A DNA stretch of 12,260 nt. Source: Bacillota bacterium. Its GTDB lineage: Bacteria; Bacillota; Clostridia; Saccharofermentanales; Fastidiosipilaceae. The translations under genes were made by a program, and so were the position numbers. Location of the stretch: the NCBI GenBank assembly GCA_023420715.1, contig JAEZVR010000160.1, positions 1 through 12,260 of the forward strand, in the 5' to 3' direction. Shown here in pieces: positions 1 to 6,163 of the stretch. Within the stretch, counting starts at the first letter, position 1; every line of letters begins with the position of its first letter. The notes beneath the pieces were generated by a model. It did not search any database. It was not told the DNA's origin and saw nothing but the letters and a program-made list of their open reading frames with translations.

Positions 1-961
1 GTTTAGAAAATGAGGCGATTGTGGCTTCTAAAAACAGTTGATACGCATCGATTTCGCCTGTAAGCAGAGGGGTTAATCCATTTGACAATGTATAGGAAGG
101 CAAGGTAAAAGCAGGGATATCCGCCACTTTTTGACGAAAATAGGCCGCCATTTCAGCCGTTTTCTGAACAATGACAGAAACCCCTCCCTGCGCTTTAATT
201 TGATCTATTCGACACCTTAATTGATCAATCAGACTCAAAGCAGGCGTAAAGGGGGTTTGACCACGCTTTGCATTTAACAAAGCTTGTTTAAGACTGAGGT
301 AATATAAGGTATCCGTATGCTGATTGACCTGCTCCAAGGCCTTGGGCGATAAGACGACCAAACTCAAGCCAGGCGGCAGGGCGAGCGCTTTTTGCGATGT
401 CGTCAAAAGGACATCGATACCGGCTGATGTCATATCAATCGGATCAACCAAAAAAGCGCTAACGGCATCTACAACCAATAAGATATTTTGACGCTGACAC
501 CACTCACCGATTTCCTTTAAAGGATATTTTTTGCCAATAGAGGTTTCATGGGCTTGAATATACAAGGCTTTATAAGGCTTATTGGTATAAGGTTTAAGAT
601 GTTCAAGCGTTAAATCCTCTGTAAAAGGCAAGGTCAAGACATCTACATCTAAACCATGGATCTTGGCCATTTCATAAAAACGATGTCCAAAAGATCCACC
701 ATCCACCACCAAAACCGATGTGCCTTTTGGCCATAGTCCAGCAATACATGCCTCCATTGCACCCGTTCCCGAACAAGTTAACAAAACAGATTTTGCACCT
801 GTCGGAGCCTGTGCTAAAGACAAAATATCCACTTCGAGTTGATGCATAAACTGAGAGAAATCAGCTGTTCTAAAATAAGGCAATGGCCGACTACCAACAG
901 CTAAAATCTCTGGGTCCATTTGAACAGGACCAACCGTAAAAAGTGTCGTTTGATTACTCAT
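1..961 (-). CDS. Class V PLP-dependent aminotransferase, alanine-glyoxylate/serine-pyruvate type (C-terminus cut by window edge)
   Basis: This gene is open from its ATG at 961 to the window edge, giving 320 visible residues of a family usually about 355-385 long. A pyridoxal-phosphate enzyme of this type moves an amino group between a small amino acid and an oxo-acid in the cytoplasm; the exact substrate cannot be read here. Visible signatures are an N-terminal FTVGPV (residues 8-13), a cofactor-contacting CSGTGAME (63-70), the PLP-ring aspartate in VVDAVSA (D165), the Schiff-base lysine in TTSQKALALPPG (K191), and QTPFTPAL near 235. The start is forced: an in-frame TGA lies only 15 nt upstream (976-974), no other start codon lies between, and the conserved FTVGPV begins at residue 8. 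There is no Shine-Dalgarno site, and a TATAAT sits 6 nt before the ATG (see promoter). PhnW-like 2-aminoethylphosphonate transaminases are related, so a phosphonate role is not excluded. Confidence 0.88.
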   Translation of the reverse strand, partial: MSNQTTLFTVGPVQMDPEILAVGSRPLPYFRTADFSQFMHQLEVDILSLAQAPTGAKSVLLTCSGTGAMEACIAGLWPKGTSVLVVDGGSFGHRFYEMAKIHGLDVDVLTLPFTEDLTLEHLKPYTNKPYKALYIQAHETSIGKKYPLKEIGEWCQRQNILLVVDAVSAFLVDPIDMTSAGIDVLLTTSQKALALPPGLSLVVLSPKALEQVNQHTDTLYYLSLKQALLNAKRGQTPFTPALSLIDQLRCRIDQIKAQGGVSVIVQKTAEMAAYFRQKVADIPAFTLPSYTLSNGLTPLLTGEIDAYQLFLEATIASFSK

Positions 962-967
962 ATGGGC

Positions 968-976
968 ATTATATCA
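968..976 (-). promoter_or_regulatory. Extended -10 promoter of the aminotransferase gene, predicting a leaderless transcript
   Basis: On the minus strand positions 976-968 read TGATATAAT, a perfect TATAAT preceded by the TGn of an extended -10 element. No good -35 hexamer is found at 16-18 nt spacing, as expected if the TG extension compensates. Only six bases (GCCCAT) separate the element from the ATG, so transcription starting at the usual 7 nt downstream would begin on the A of the start codon. The absence of any ribosome binding site fits this. Confidence 0.6.
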
Positions 977-1066
977 AATTGGGACAAACAAACATGCCTT
1001 CGTTTCATCTGCAAAAACGTAGTAAAATAACATACAAATCCATGGGCATCCAAAAAAACAGGTTAT

Positions 1067-1072
1067 GGAGGT
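1067..1072 (+). promoter_or_regulatory. Ribosome binding site that decides the murC start
   Basis: GGAGGT lies 4 nt before the ATG at 1077. It overlaps an earlier in-frame ATG at 1065 (ATGGAGGT), which itself has only a weak AGG close by. The strong, correctly spaced site argues for initiation at 1077. A candidate -10 (TAAAAT, 1023-1028) lies upstream, but I see no convincing -35 for it. Confidence 0.75.
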
Positions 1073-1076
1073 CAAC

Positions 1077-2618
1077 ATGTCTGATCATGCTACATCTTTT
1101 TTTAAACAGTTAAAACCGCAGGCAATGTTATTTTTTATTGGCATTGGCGGCATTAGTATGTCCGGATTAGCAGAAATGGCATATCGTCTTGGCTATCGTG
1201 TGACAGGGTCTGACAGACAAGCTAACGAGCATACCCAACATCTTAACCAACTTGGCATTCATACCTTTGAAGGTCATTCATCGAACCACATTGATGAAAC
1301 TCATCCGGATTTAATCATCTATACTGCCGCTGTCCATCCAGACAATCCTGAACGGGTTCAGGCTGAAATGAAAGGCATCCACTGCATTGAGCGATCGACA
1401 TTCTTGGGCTGGATCACCGAAGCTTTTCCCCAAGTGATTAATGTCGCAGGCACCCATGGCAAGACCACAACAACAGCGATGGTTGCCCGCATTTTACAGG
1501 CAGAAGGATTGGATCCAACCGTTCATATCGGGGCAGAGCTCGAAGCCTTTCACCACAGCCCAATTCATTTGGGCGAAAAACGCAACCTCTTTGTGTCAGA
1601 AGCCTGTGAATACCACAATAGTTTTCACGCGTTTTTATCGACCACAGCGATCATTAATAATATCGAGAGCGATCATATGGACTTCTTTAAGGACATTGAT
1701 GATTTAGTCCGCTCATTTGCCATTTTTACAGACAAACTAGCAGATGATGGCTGGTTGATCCTGCCACAATGGGGCAAACATATGTTGCATCTGTACACGG
1801 AAATTGCCAAACGACGCCAGGCCAACCATCGCCCCATGCCCCGTATCATCACTTTTGGTCAAACAGCACCTGAGGCGGCTTGTTACCAGCGATATATAAC
1901 CGACTTAAAACGTTATCCCGAGGCTGCCGCCAAATGGCCCACCCGACCGACGGTGCGATATGATAATTTGACATTTATCCATGGTCTGCCTGCTTTTGAT
2001 GTCACAATCAAAGATAAGCCTTTCATACATCTTAAACTTCAAGTGCCTGGACAACATAATGTGGACAATGCTGTTGCGAGTATTGCAGCAGCCTATTTTA
2101 ATGGTGCCAATGCCGAGGCTTGTCATAGCATTTTGTCTCGTTTTACAGGGGCTGAAGGTCGGTATACCATCAAGGGAACCTATCGAGGTGCAACCGTTGT
2201 CAGCGATTACGCTCATCATCCATCTGCCACAAAAGCAACGCTTGCTGCAGCCGAAAAAATGCCTCATCGTCATATTTGGGTGGTGTATCAGCCACTGACC
2301 TATAATCGCGTAAAACTGTTTTTCGACAAATATGTAGATGTTTTAAAGGATTACCCACACACCATTTTTTACGAAATTTATAGTGATCGGGAAAAATATG
2401 ACTATGGCATGAGTTCTAAACTCATTTGTGATGAAATTAATAAAAAAGGTGGCAGCGCTGAATTTGCCACATCCTACAAAGATGTTGTCAAAAAATTGAA
2501 CCGCCATGTGGGTCCTCAAGATATTATTTTGTTCCTAGGCCCTGAACAAGTCCGACAATTTGCCGATAAATTGGTTTTAGAGGCAGATGGTGTTAAAGCG
2601 CCAGAACGTGTGCAATGA
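1077..2618 (+). CDS. murC: UDP-N-acetylmuramate--L-alanine ligase (MurC)
   Basis: A Mur ligase of 513 residues that adds L-alanine to UDP-N-acetylmuramic acid using ATP, the first step of peptidoglycan stem-peptide assembly in the cytoplasm. The N-terminal Rossmann-type domain carries GIGGISMSG (22-30) and VTGSD. The ATP-binding P-loop is GTHGKTTTT (125-133). SEACEYHNSF (174-183) and NNIESDHMDFF (194-204) are typical of clostridial MurC and separate it from Mpl. The C-terminal domain has SDYAHHPS (376-383). Two usually well-kept C-terminal motifs differ: the family RRF-type segment reads GAEGRY (358-363) and QPHTYSR reads QPLTYNR (405-411). It is longer than the roughly 430-490 residues usual for the family, through residues around 240-300 and a C-terminal tail. 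The start at 1077 is chosen over 1065 because GGAGGT precedes it. Its TGA overlaps the next ATG (ATGA), so it is probably coupled to the methyltransferase. Confidence 0.87.
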   Translation: MSDHATSFFKQLKPQAMLFFIGIGGISMSGLAEMAYRLGYRVTGSDRQANEHTQHLNQLGIHTFEGHSSNHIDETHPDLIIYTAAVHPDNPERVQAEMKGIHCIERSTFLGWITEAFPQVINVAGTHGKTTTTAMVARILQAEGLDPTVHIGAELEAFHHSPIHLGEKRNLFVSEACEYHNSFHAFLSTTAIINNIESDHMDFFKDIDDLVRSFAIFTDKLADDGWLILPQWGKHMLHLYTEIAKRRQANHRPMPRIITFGQTAPEAACYQRYITDLKRYPEAAAKWPTRPTVRYDNLTFIHGLPAFDVTIKDKPFIHLKLQVPGQHNVDNAVASIAAAYFNGANAEACHSILSRFTGAEGRYTIKGTYRGATVVSDYAHHPSATKATLAAAEKMPHRHIWVVYQPLTYNRVKLFFDKYVDVLKDYPHTIFYEIYSDREKYDYGMSSKLICDEINKKGGSAEFATSYKDVVKKLNRHVGPQDIILFLGPEQVRQFADKLVLEADGVKAPERVQ

Positions 2619-3334
2619 TGTGCTTTGAAGATGAAATCATCGCGTATTGGAATAACAGGGCGGCGGCTTTTTCTCAGCATACCGAACGCCGTCTGGGTTA
2701 TCCGTGTTCACAACATTGGCAAAAACTAATTTTGGATCACCTGCCCAATCAGTCTAAGTTGCACATCATCGATATGGGGTGTGGCGCTGGATTCTTTAGC
2801 TTGCTCATGGCAAAGGCTGGACATCGTGTAACGGGGCTTGACCTCTCGCCAGAAATGCTCAAAAAAGCCCAGCTATTGGCAGAACAAAACGGTATTTCGA
2901 TGACTTGGAAACAAGCACCGGCAGATCGTACACCTTTTCCCGATGACTATTTTGATGTTGTCCTGAGTCGCAATCTAAGTTGGACTGTACCCCGTCTAGA
3001 TCAACTCTACCTCGAATGGCATAGACTGCTCAAACCTGGTGGTTTCTTGCTGAATTTCGATGCAGACTATGGCAAAGTGCTATTTGCTTCGCCTAGCAAG
3101 GATCCCAAAGATCATGATGAGTTAGATCGATCAACCTTAAAATGGTGTGATGCATTAAAGGACAAATGCCAGAGTAATCATCTGGATCGTCCATTAGCTG
3201 ACCTTCGTTTTCTGAAGAATATGGGATTTAATACACGCTGTTTGCCAGACATCTCACCTTTTATTCCCTATGATGATCAATATACGAGTCATGGGCTCAA
3301 AATGTTTTTGATCATTGCTCAAAAGGCAGATTAA
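2615..3334 (+). CDS. Class I SAM-dependent methyltransferase, substrate unknown
   Basis: A 239-residue methyltransferase that would transfer a methyl group from S-adenosylmethionine to an unidentified acceptor. The Rossmann-fold signatures are clear: motif I DMGCGAGF (53-60), the acidic end of strand 2 in GLDLSPEML (74-82), motif IV-like DVVLSRNLSW (114-123) and LKPGGFLLNFD (139-149). The N-terminal YWNNRA...F pattern resembles the small-molecule/ubiquinone-like methyltransferase group often found in Bacillota, but the substrate loop gives no clear answer. It overlaps murC by four bases (ATGA at 2615-2618) and opens with two methionine codons in a row (ATGATG), so initiation at 2618 is equally possible. 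Co-transcription with murC suggests a cell-envelope link, which is inference only. No terminator is evident after its TAA. Confidence 0.85.
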   Translation: MMCFEDEIIAYWNNRAAAFSQHTERRLGYPCSQHWQKLILDHLPNQSKLHIIDMGCGAGFFSLLMAKAGHRVTGLDLSPEMLKKAQLLAEQNGISMTWKQAPADRTPFPDDYFDVVLSRNLSWTVPRLDQLYLEWHRLLKPGGFLLNFDADYGKVLFASPSKDPKDHDELDRSTLKWCDALKDKCQSNHLDRPLADLRFLKNMGFNTRCLPDISPFIPYDDQYTSHGLKMFLIIAQKAD

Positions 3335-3414
3335 ACGTCATCCAAATATCGTCTAGATCACCCTGAATTTCATTGCAATTTTATAGGTGTTGTCTTATGA
3401 TGAATCTGAATAAA

Positions 3415-3444
3415 TTGCCTGTTTGATGCATGTGCAATTAAAAT
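3415..3444 (+). promoter_or_regulatory. Probable sigma-A promoter of the iolB-like gene
   Basis: TTGCCT (3415-3420) and TAAAAT (3439-3444) are separated by 18 nt. The start of transcription would fall near 3451, giving a very short leader of about 10 nt that consists of little more than the ribosome binding site AGGAGGT (3450-3456). Both hexamers deviate from consensus, so this is a moderate call. The rest of the 126-nt gap from 3335 holds no gene or clear terminator. Confidence 0.4.
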
Positions 3445-3460
3445 TTCCTAGGAGGTTAAC

Positions 3461-4252
3461 ATGTATATTGATAAAACCCTTAAACGTGGTTACAACGCTT
3501 ATACAGACGTTGATGTTCGAGATGGCGAAGGTTCTTTAATGGATGTTGGGATGCTCATTCTCGAAGATGGTGATACATACACATTTGGTGATCCGAAAAA
3601 AGAAATTTCTTGGTTGTTATTCGCGGGGGAAGCAACCGTCGAATTTAATGGGCAAACTGTCCGAATGAATCGGCCGAATCCTTTCGACTATAATCCGTGG
3701 TGTATTCTCATGTCTGCTGGTGATTCCTGCACCTTAACCGCCCATTCTCATTGTGAATTCTATGTTCAAGCAACGTATAACGACAGAAAATACGAAACCC
3801 ATCTCTATACACCGGACGAAACGCATACCTGGCGTCGCGGTGCAGATGGTGAGTTGAATAACCTCATGAAGCGAGATGTCAGAACCTGTTATGATTATGA
3901 AAGCGCACCATGGTCAAATATGGTTTTGGGTGAGGTTGTTAACCTCCCTGGTCGTTGGTCAAGTTATCCGCCCCATGGTCATCCTCAACCAGAGGTTTAT
4001 CTCTATTATTTTGAAAAACCAATGGGATTTGGTGCAGGCTGGAGTAATGGCGAAGTGCATGAACTTCATCATCACGGCGCCAGCATCATCACAGAGGGAA
4101 CTCACTCGCAGGTTATGGCGCCTGGCTATGCCTGTTGCTATACCTGGGGCATCCGGCATCTTGACGGAAACCCTTGGGAGAAAACACGTATCGACGATCC
4201 TCAGCACGTCTGGTTATTGGATAATCCTGATTACTGGGGAAAAAATGATTAA
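3461..4252 (+). CDS. iolB: 5-deoxy-glucuronate isomerase-like protein (IolB family, bicupin)
   Basis: A 263-residue double-cupin protein. IolB converts 5-deoxy-D-glucuronate to 2-deoxy-5-keto-D-gluconate in myo-inositol breakdown. The C-terminal cupin carries the family pattern SSYPPHGHPQPEVYLYYF (167-184), where H172, H174 and E178 match the metal ligands and H215 in GTHSQVMAPGY (212-223) is the likely fourth. The ending with RHLDGNPW and DDPQHVWL also follows IolB. The length agrees with the roughly 270 residues usual for the family. The start is secured by AGGAGGT 4 nt upstream. The gene stands alone with its own promoter and a strong terminator, and no other inositol gene (iolC, D, E, G or transporter) is nearby. 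It could therefore serve another sugar-acid pathway; KduI-like isomerases are the main alternative. Confidence 0.78.
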   Translation: MYIDKTLKRGYNAYTDVDVRDGEGSLMDVGMLILEDGDTYTFGDPKKEISWLLFAGEATVEFNGQTVRMNRPNPFDYNPWCILMSAGDSCTLTAHSHCEFYVQATYNDRKYETHLYTPDETHTWRRGADGELNNLMKRDVRTCYDYESAPWSNMVLGEVVNLPGRWSSYPPHGHPQPEVYLYYFEKPMGFGAGWSNGEVHELHHHGASIITEGTHSQVMAPGYACCYTWGIRHLDGNPWEKTRIDDPQHVWLLDNPDYWGKND

Positions 4253-4255
4253 ACC

Positions 4256-4284
4256 AAAGCTCTCAACTCAGTTGAGAGCTTTTT
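4256..4284 (+). terminator. Rho-independent terminator after the iolB-like gene
   Basis: A 12-bp perfect stem (AAAGCTCTCAAC paired with GTTGAGAGCTTT) closes a TCA loop and is followed by further T residues. It begins 3 nt after the TAA of the iolB-like gene and separates it from the next gene. Confidence 0.88.
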
Positions 4285-4308
4285 GATTTCATCAATTTCT
4301 CAATCGTC

Positions 4309-4317
4309 TGATAAAAT
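4309..4317 (+). promoter_or_regulatory. Extended -10 promoter of the PLD-like gene, predicting a leaderless or near-leaderless transcript
   Basis: TGATAAAAT (4309-4317) is an extended -10 element lying between the preceding terminator and the ATG at 4324. The spacer to the ATG is six bases (AGGTCT), exactly the geometry seen for the aminotransferase gene. No -35 with normal spacing is apparent. The AGG inside the spacer is too close to the ATG to be a good ribosome binding site. Confidence 0.5.
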
Positions 4318-4323
4318 AGGTCT

Positions 4324-5733
4324 ATGTCTAAACTGAGCAAATCTCAAAAAAACAATATCGCGTTCGTACAGTCTAAACCAAAATCTAAATTCTGGCTGAC
4401 CTTATACCGTGGTTTAATCATCTGTCTTATTTTGGTCTCCATGGTTGGTTTGTACACGATTTATGCCTGGATCGGACCTTATCTCAGCAACAAAAATCTT
4501 GCGCCTCACCACACCTTGCAAAGTGCATTCAGCCAGGATGTCGGTTTTTCGACGGACCGTATCTATTTAACCCGGCAACCCAAGGAAAAATGGCTCAGAA
4601 CATGCTGGGTAATTGATCAGGCCACAAATCAGCTTAAAATCGCCACGCATTTCATAGATACATTGCAAGAATCAGACCGCCTAATTCTATTTGGTGCTTT
4701 ATTGATGGCGGCAGAACGCAATGTCCATATTGAATTATTAGTAGACGGCCTGATATCGGATGACGTGTGTCATAAAATGCTCAAAATGTTGCATCACGCC
4801 AATATTCGAATCAAGATTTATCAACCGTCCAACTTCTTACAGCCGTGGACTTACCCCAATCGTATGCAGGAAAATTTCATCTTATCTGATAACCGTTTGT
4901 GTTGGTATGTCCAGGGTGACACATTAGCATCGAAGCAATTGCAATCCGAAGATTATGGCTGTCTAATTTACAATTCAAATGCCAATACACCCAATGAACA
5001 AAGAAGTGTCTTAGCTGATTTCAACAATTATTTTACAGCTTTATGGCATACCGCCTTCGCGCATGATACCCCGTCCAATATTGACCGTTCTAGTGGCGAA
5101 GAGGCCAAAGAACGTTTTCTGCAATATCAGGCCACCGAAAATCAATGGGATTATTTTCAACTTAAAGAAAAAACGATTCCAGTAAAAGGTCTTACCCTTC
5201 TTAAAAATCCGGTTAATCAGCAAAATAAAGAGCCTTATATATGGCATCAATTCTCAAATATCATTCTAAAAGAAAAAGCGCCTGTCTATTGGATATCACC
5301 ACGCTTTGCTTTTTCTGATGATATGAAAACGGATATCAAAGCCTGGTTAGCCGCAAAAATCCCTCTGACAACACTAACAGAGGTTCCGAGCGATGATCTC
5401 AAAGGCGCAGATGTCCAATTTCATCTGAATCAATGGCATCAGATAAATCCTGGTATTCAATTTAGTAAACAAGCCGTTCCCAATCTCTGTTTAGTTGGGC
5501 AGGACATCCTATTTTTGGGGCATTACAAACCCACTTTAGGCAGTACCTATACCTATGTTTCGAGTTTGTTGATGATTAAATCAGCAAATCTTGCAGATCA
5601 TGTCAAACAAGATTTGCTGCCCCAAATTGAATCGATAGAAAAGCATACCTTGAACGAGCAATTTGGCAAACGCCAAATATGGGTTTTCTTAAAAGGCTTA
5701 TTCGTCCAATTCTTCCGCAATGTCTTGATTTGA
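4324..5733 (+). CDS. Membrane-anchored phospholipase D-like protein with both HKD motifs degenerate
   Basis: A 469-residue protein with a short basic cytoplasmic tail and one membrane segment at about 27-50, leaving the bulk probably outside the cell. Residues 95-245 and 305-430 look like two PLD-fold halves. Where the catalytic HxKxxxxD is expected in half one there is QENFILSD (182-189). In half two, just before the QDILFLG that matches the usual post-HKD strand, there is VPNLCLVG (385-392). Both histidines and both lysines are gone, and one aspartate. The hydrophobic, basic C-terminus ending FRNVLI resembles cardiolipin synthase tails. I infer a non-catalytic PLD-family protein, perhaps a lipid- or nucleic-acid-binding or regulatory one. 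This rests on motif alignment by eye and needs a profile search. It lies alone between a terminator and a convergent operon, overlapping the phosphatase gene by 36 nt. Confidence 0.62.
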   Translation: MSKLSKSQKNNIAFVQSKPKSKFWLTLYRGLIICLILVSMVGLYTIYAWIGPYLSNKNLAPHHTLQSAFSQDVGFSTDRIYLTRQPKEKWLRTCWVIDQATNQLKIATHFIDTLQESDRLILFGALLMAAERNVHIELLVDGLISDDVCHKMLKMLHHANIRIKIYQPSNFLQPWTYPNRMQENFILSDNRLCWYVQGDTLASKQLQSEDYGCLIYNSNANTPNEQRSVLADFNNYFTALWHTAFAHDTPSNIDRSSGEEAKERFLQYQATENQWDYFQLKEKTIPVKGLTLLKNPVNQQNKEPYIWHQFSNIILKEKAPVYWISPRFAFSDDMKTDIKAWLAAKIPLTTLTEVPSDDLKGADVQFHLNQWHQINPGIQFSKQAVPNLCLVGQDILFLGHYKPTLGSTYTYVSSLLMIKSANLADHVKQDLLPQIESIEKHTLNEQFGKRQIWVFLKGLFVQFFRNVLI

Positions 5734-6159
5734 TTGAATCCCAATCTGTCTTTCAAGGTAGGTAACAATTTGATCCAAGCATTTGCCATAGGTCTCATCA
5801 TCAAAACCATAGGGGTCGCTAATCTCTTGATCAAAGCCGAGCAACCGAACCTTATTTTGATCCGCTTTCGAAAGCATTGATTTTAAAATGGCGGCATGAC
5901 TTTTGGTCATCACAAAAATGACATCTGCCCATTGAACCAAAGCTGAAGAGCAGGGTTGAGATTGATGGGGCATCACCTGTCCGAAGCGTTCAGTTAAAGC
6001 GCGTTCTGCCTGAGGCATCATGGATAAACCTGGTTGGGCATACAGCCCGCAGGACTGCGCTTCATCTAAACGATGATGTCGATTGGTCAAATGTTTAAAG
6101 GCTTGTTCTGCCATTGGACTACGACAGGTATTTCCTGTACAGACAAATAAATAATGCAT
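5698..6159 (-). CDS. Low-molecular-weight phosphatase, YwlE-type (probable protein-arginine phosphatase)
   Basis: A 153-residue phosphatase of normal family length. The active-site loop CTGNTCRS (7-14) fits CX5R, with nucleophile C7 and R13, and the general acid is D115 in DPYG (115-118). Position 11 is threonine; in Bacillus subtilis YwlE, Thr11 is known to favour phospho-arginine over phospho-tyrosine, so arginine dephosphorylation opposing a McsB-type kinase is the better guess. No kinase gene is in view. It is the last gene of the translation operon, 4 nt after the sua5 stop, with only a weak AAGTGA-like site, so translation may be coupled to sua5. This position next to sua5 and prfA matches ywlE in Bacillus. 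Its 3' end overlaps the PLD-like gene on the other strand by 36 nt. Confidence 0.87.
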   Translation of the reverse strand: MHYLFVCTGNTCRSPMAEQAFKHLTNRHHRLDEAQSCGLYAQPGLSMMPQAERALTERFGQVMPHQSQPCSSALVQWADVIFVMTKSHAAILKSMLSKADQNKVRLLGFDQEISDPYGFDDETYGKCLDQIVTYLERQIGIQSNQDIAEELDE

Positions 6160-6163
6160 AAAA

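Noticed and set aside
1905..2273. 122-codon open frame on the minus strand inside murC.
   Set aside because: It is antisense to a clearly conserved enzyme, has no ribosome binding site or recognisable motif, and its residues look like a shadow of the coding frame.
3397..3426. Nine-codon ORF (MMNLNKLPV) with an AGGTG-like site in the gap before the iolB-like gene, a possible leader peptide.
   Set aside because: It overlaps the better promoter call for the iolB-like gene, has no regulatory codon run or attenuator hairpin after it, and is short enough to be chance.
3876..4286. 136-codon plus-strand frame overlapping the iolB-like gene and running into its terminator.
   Set aside because: It lies wholly over conserved IolB motifs in another frame and reads through the terminator stem; no SD supports it.
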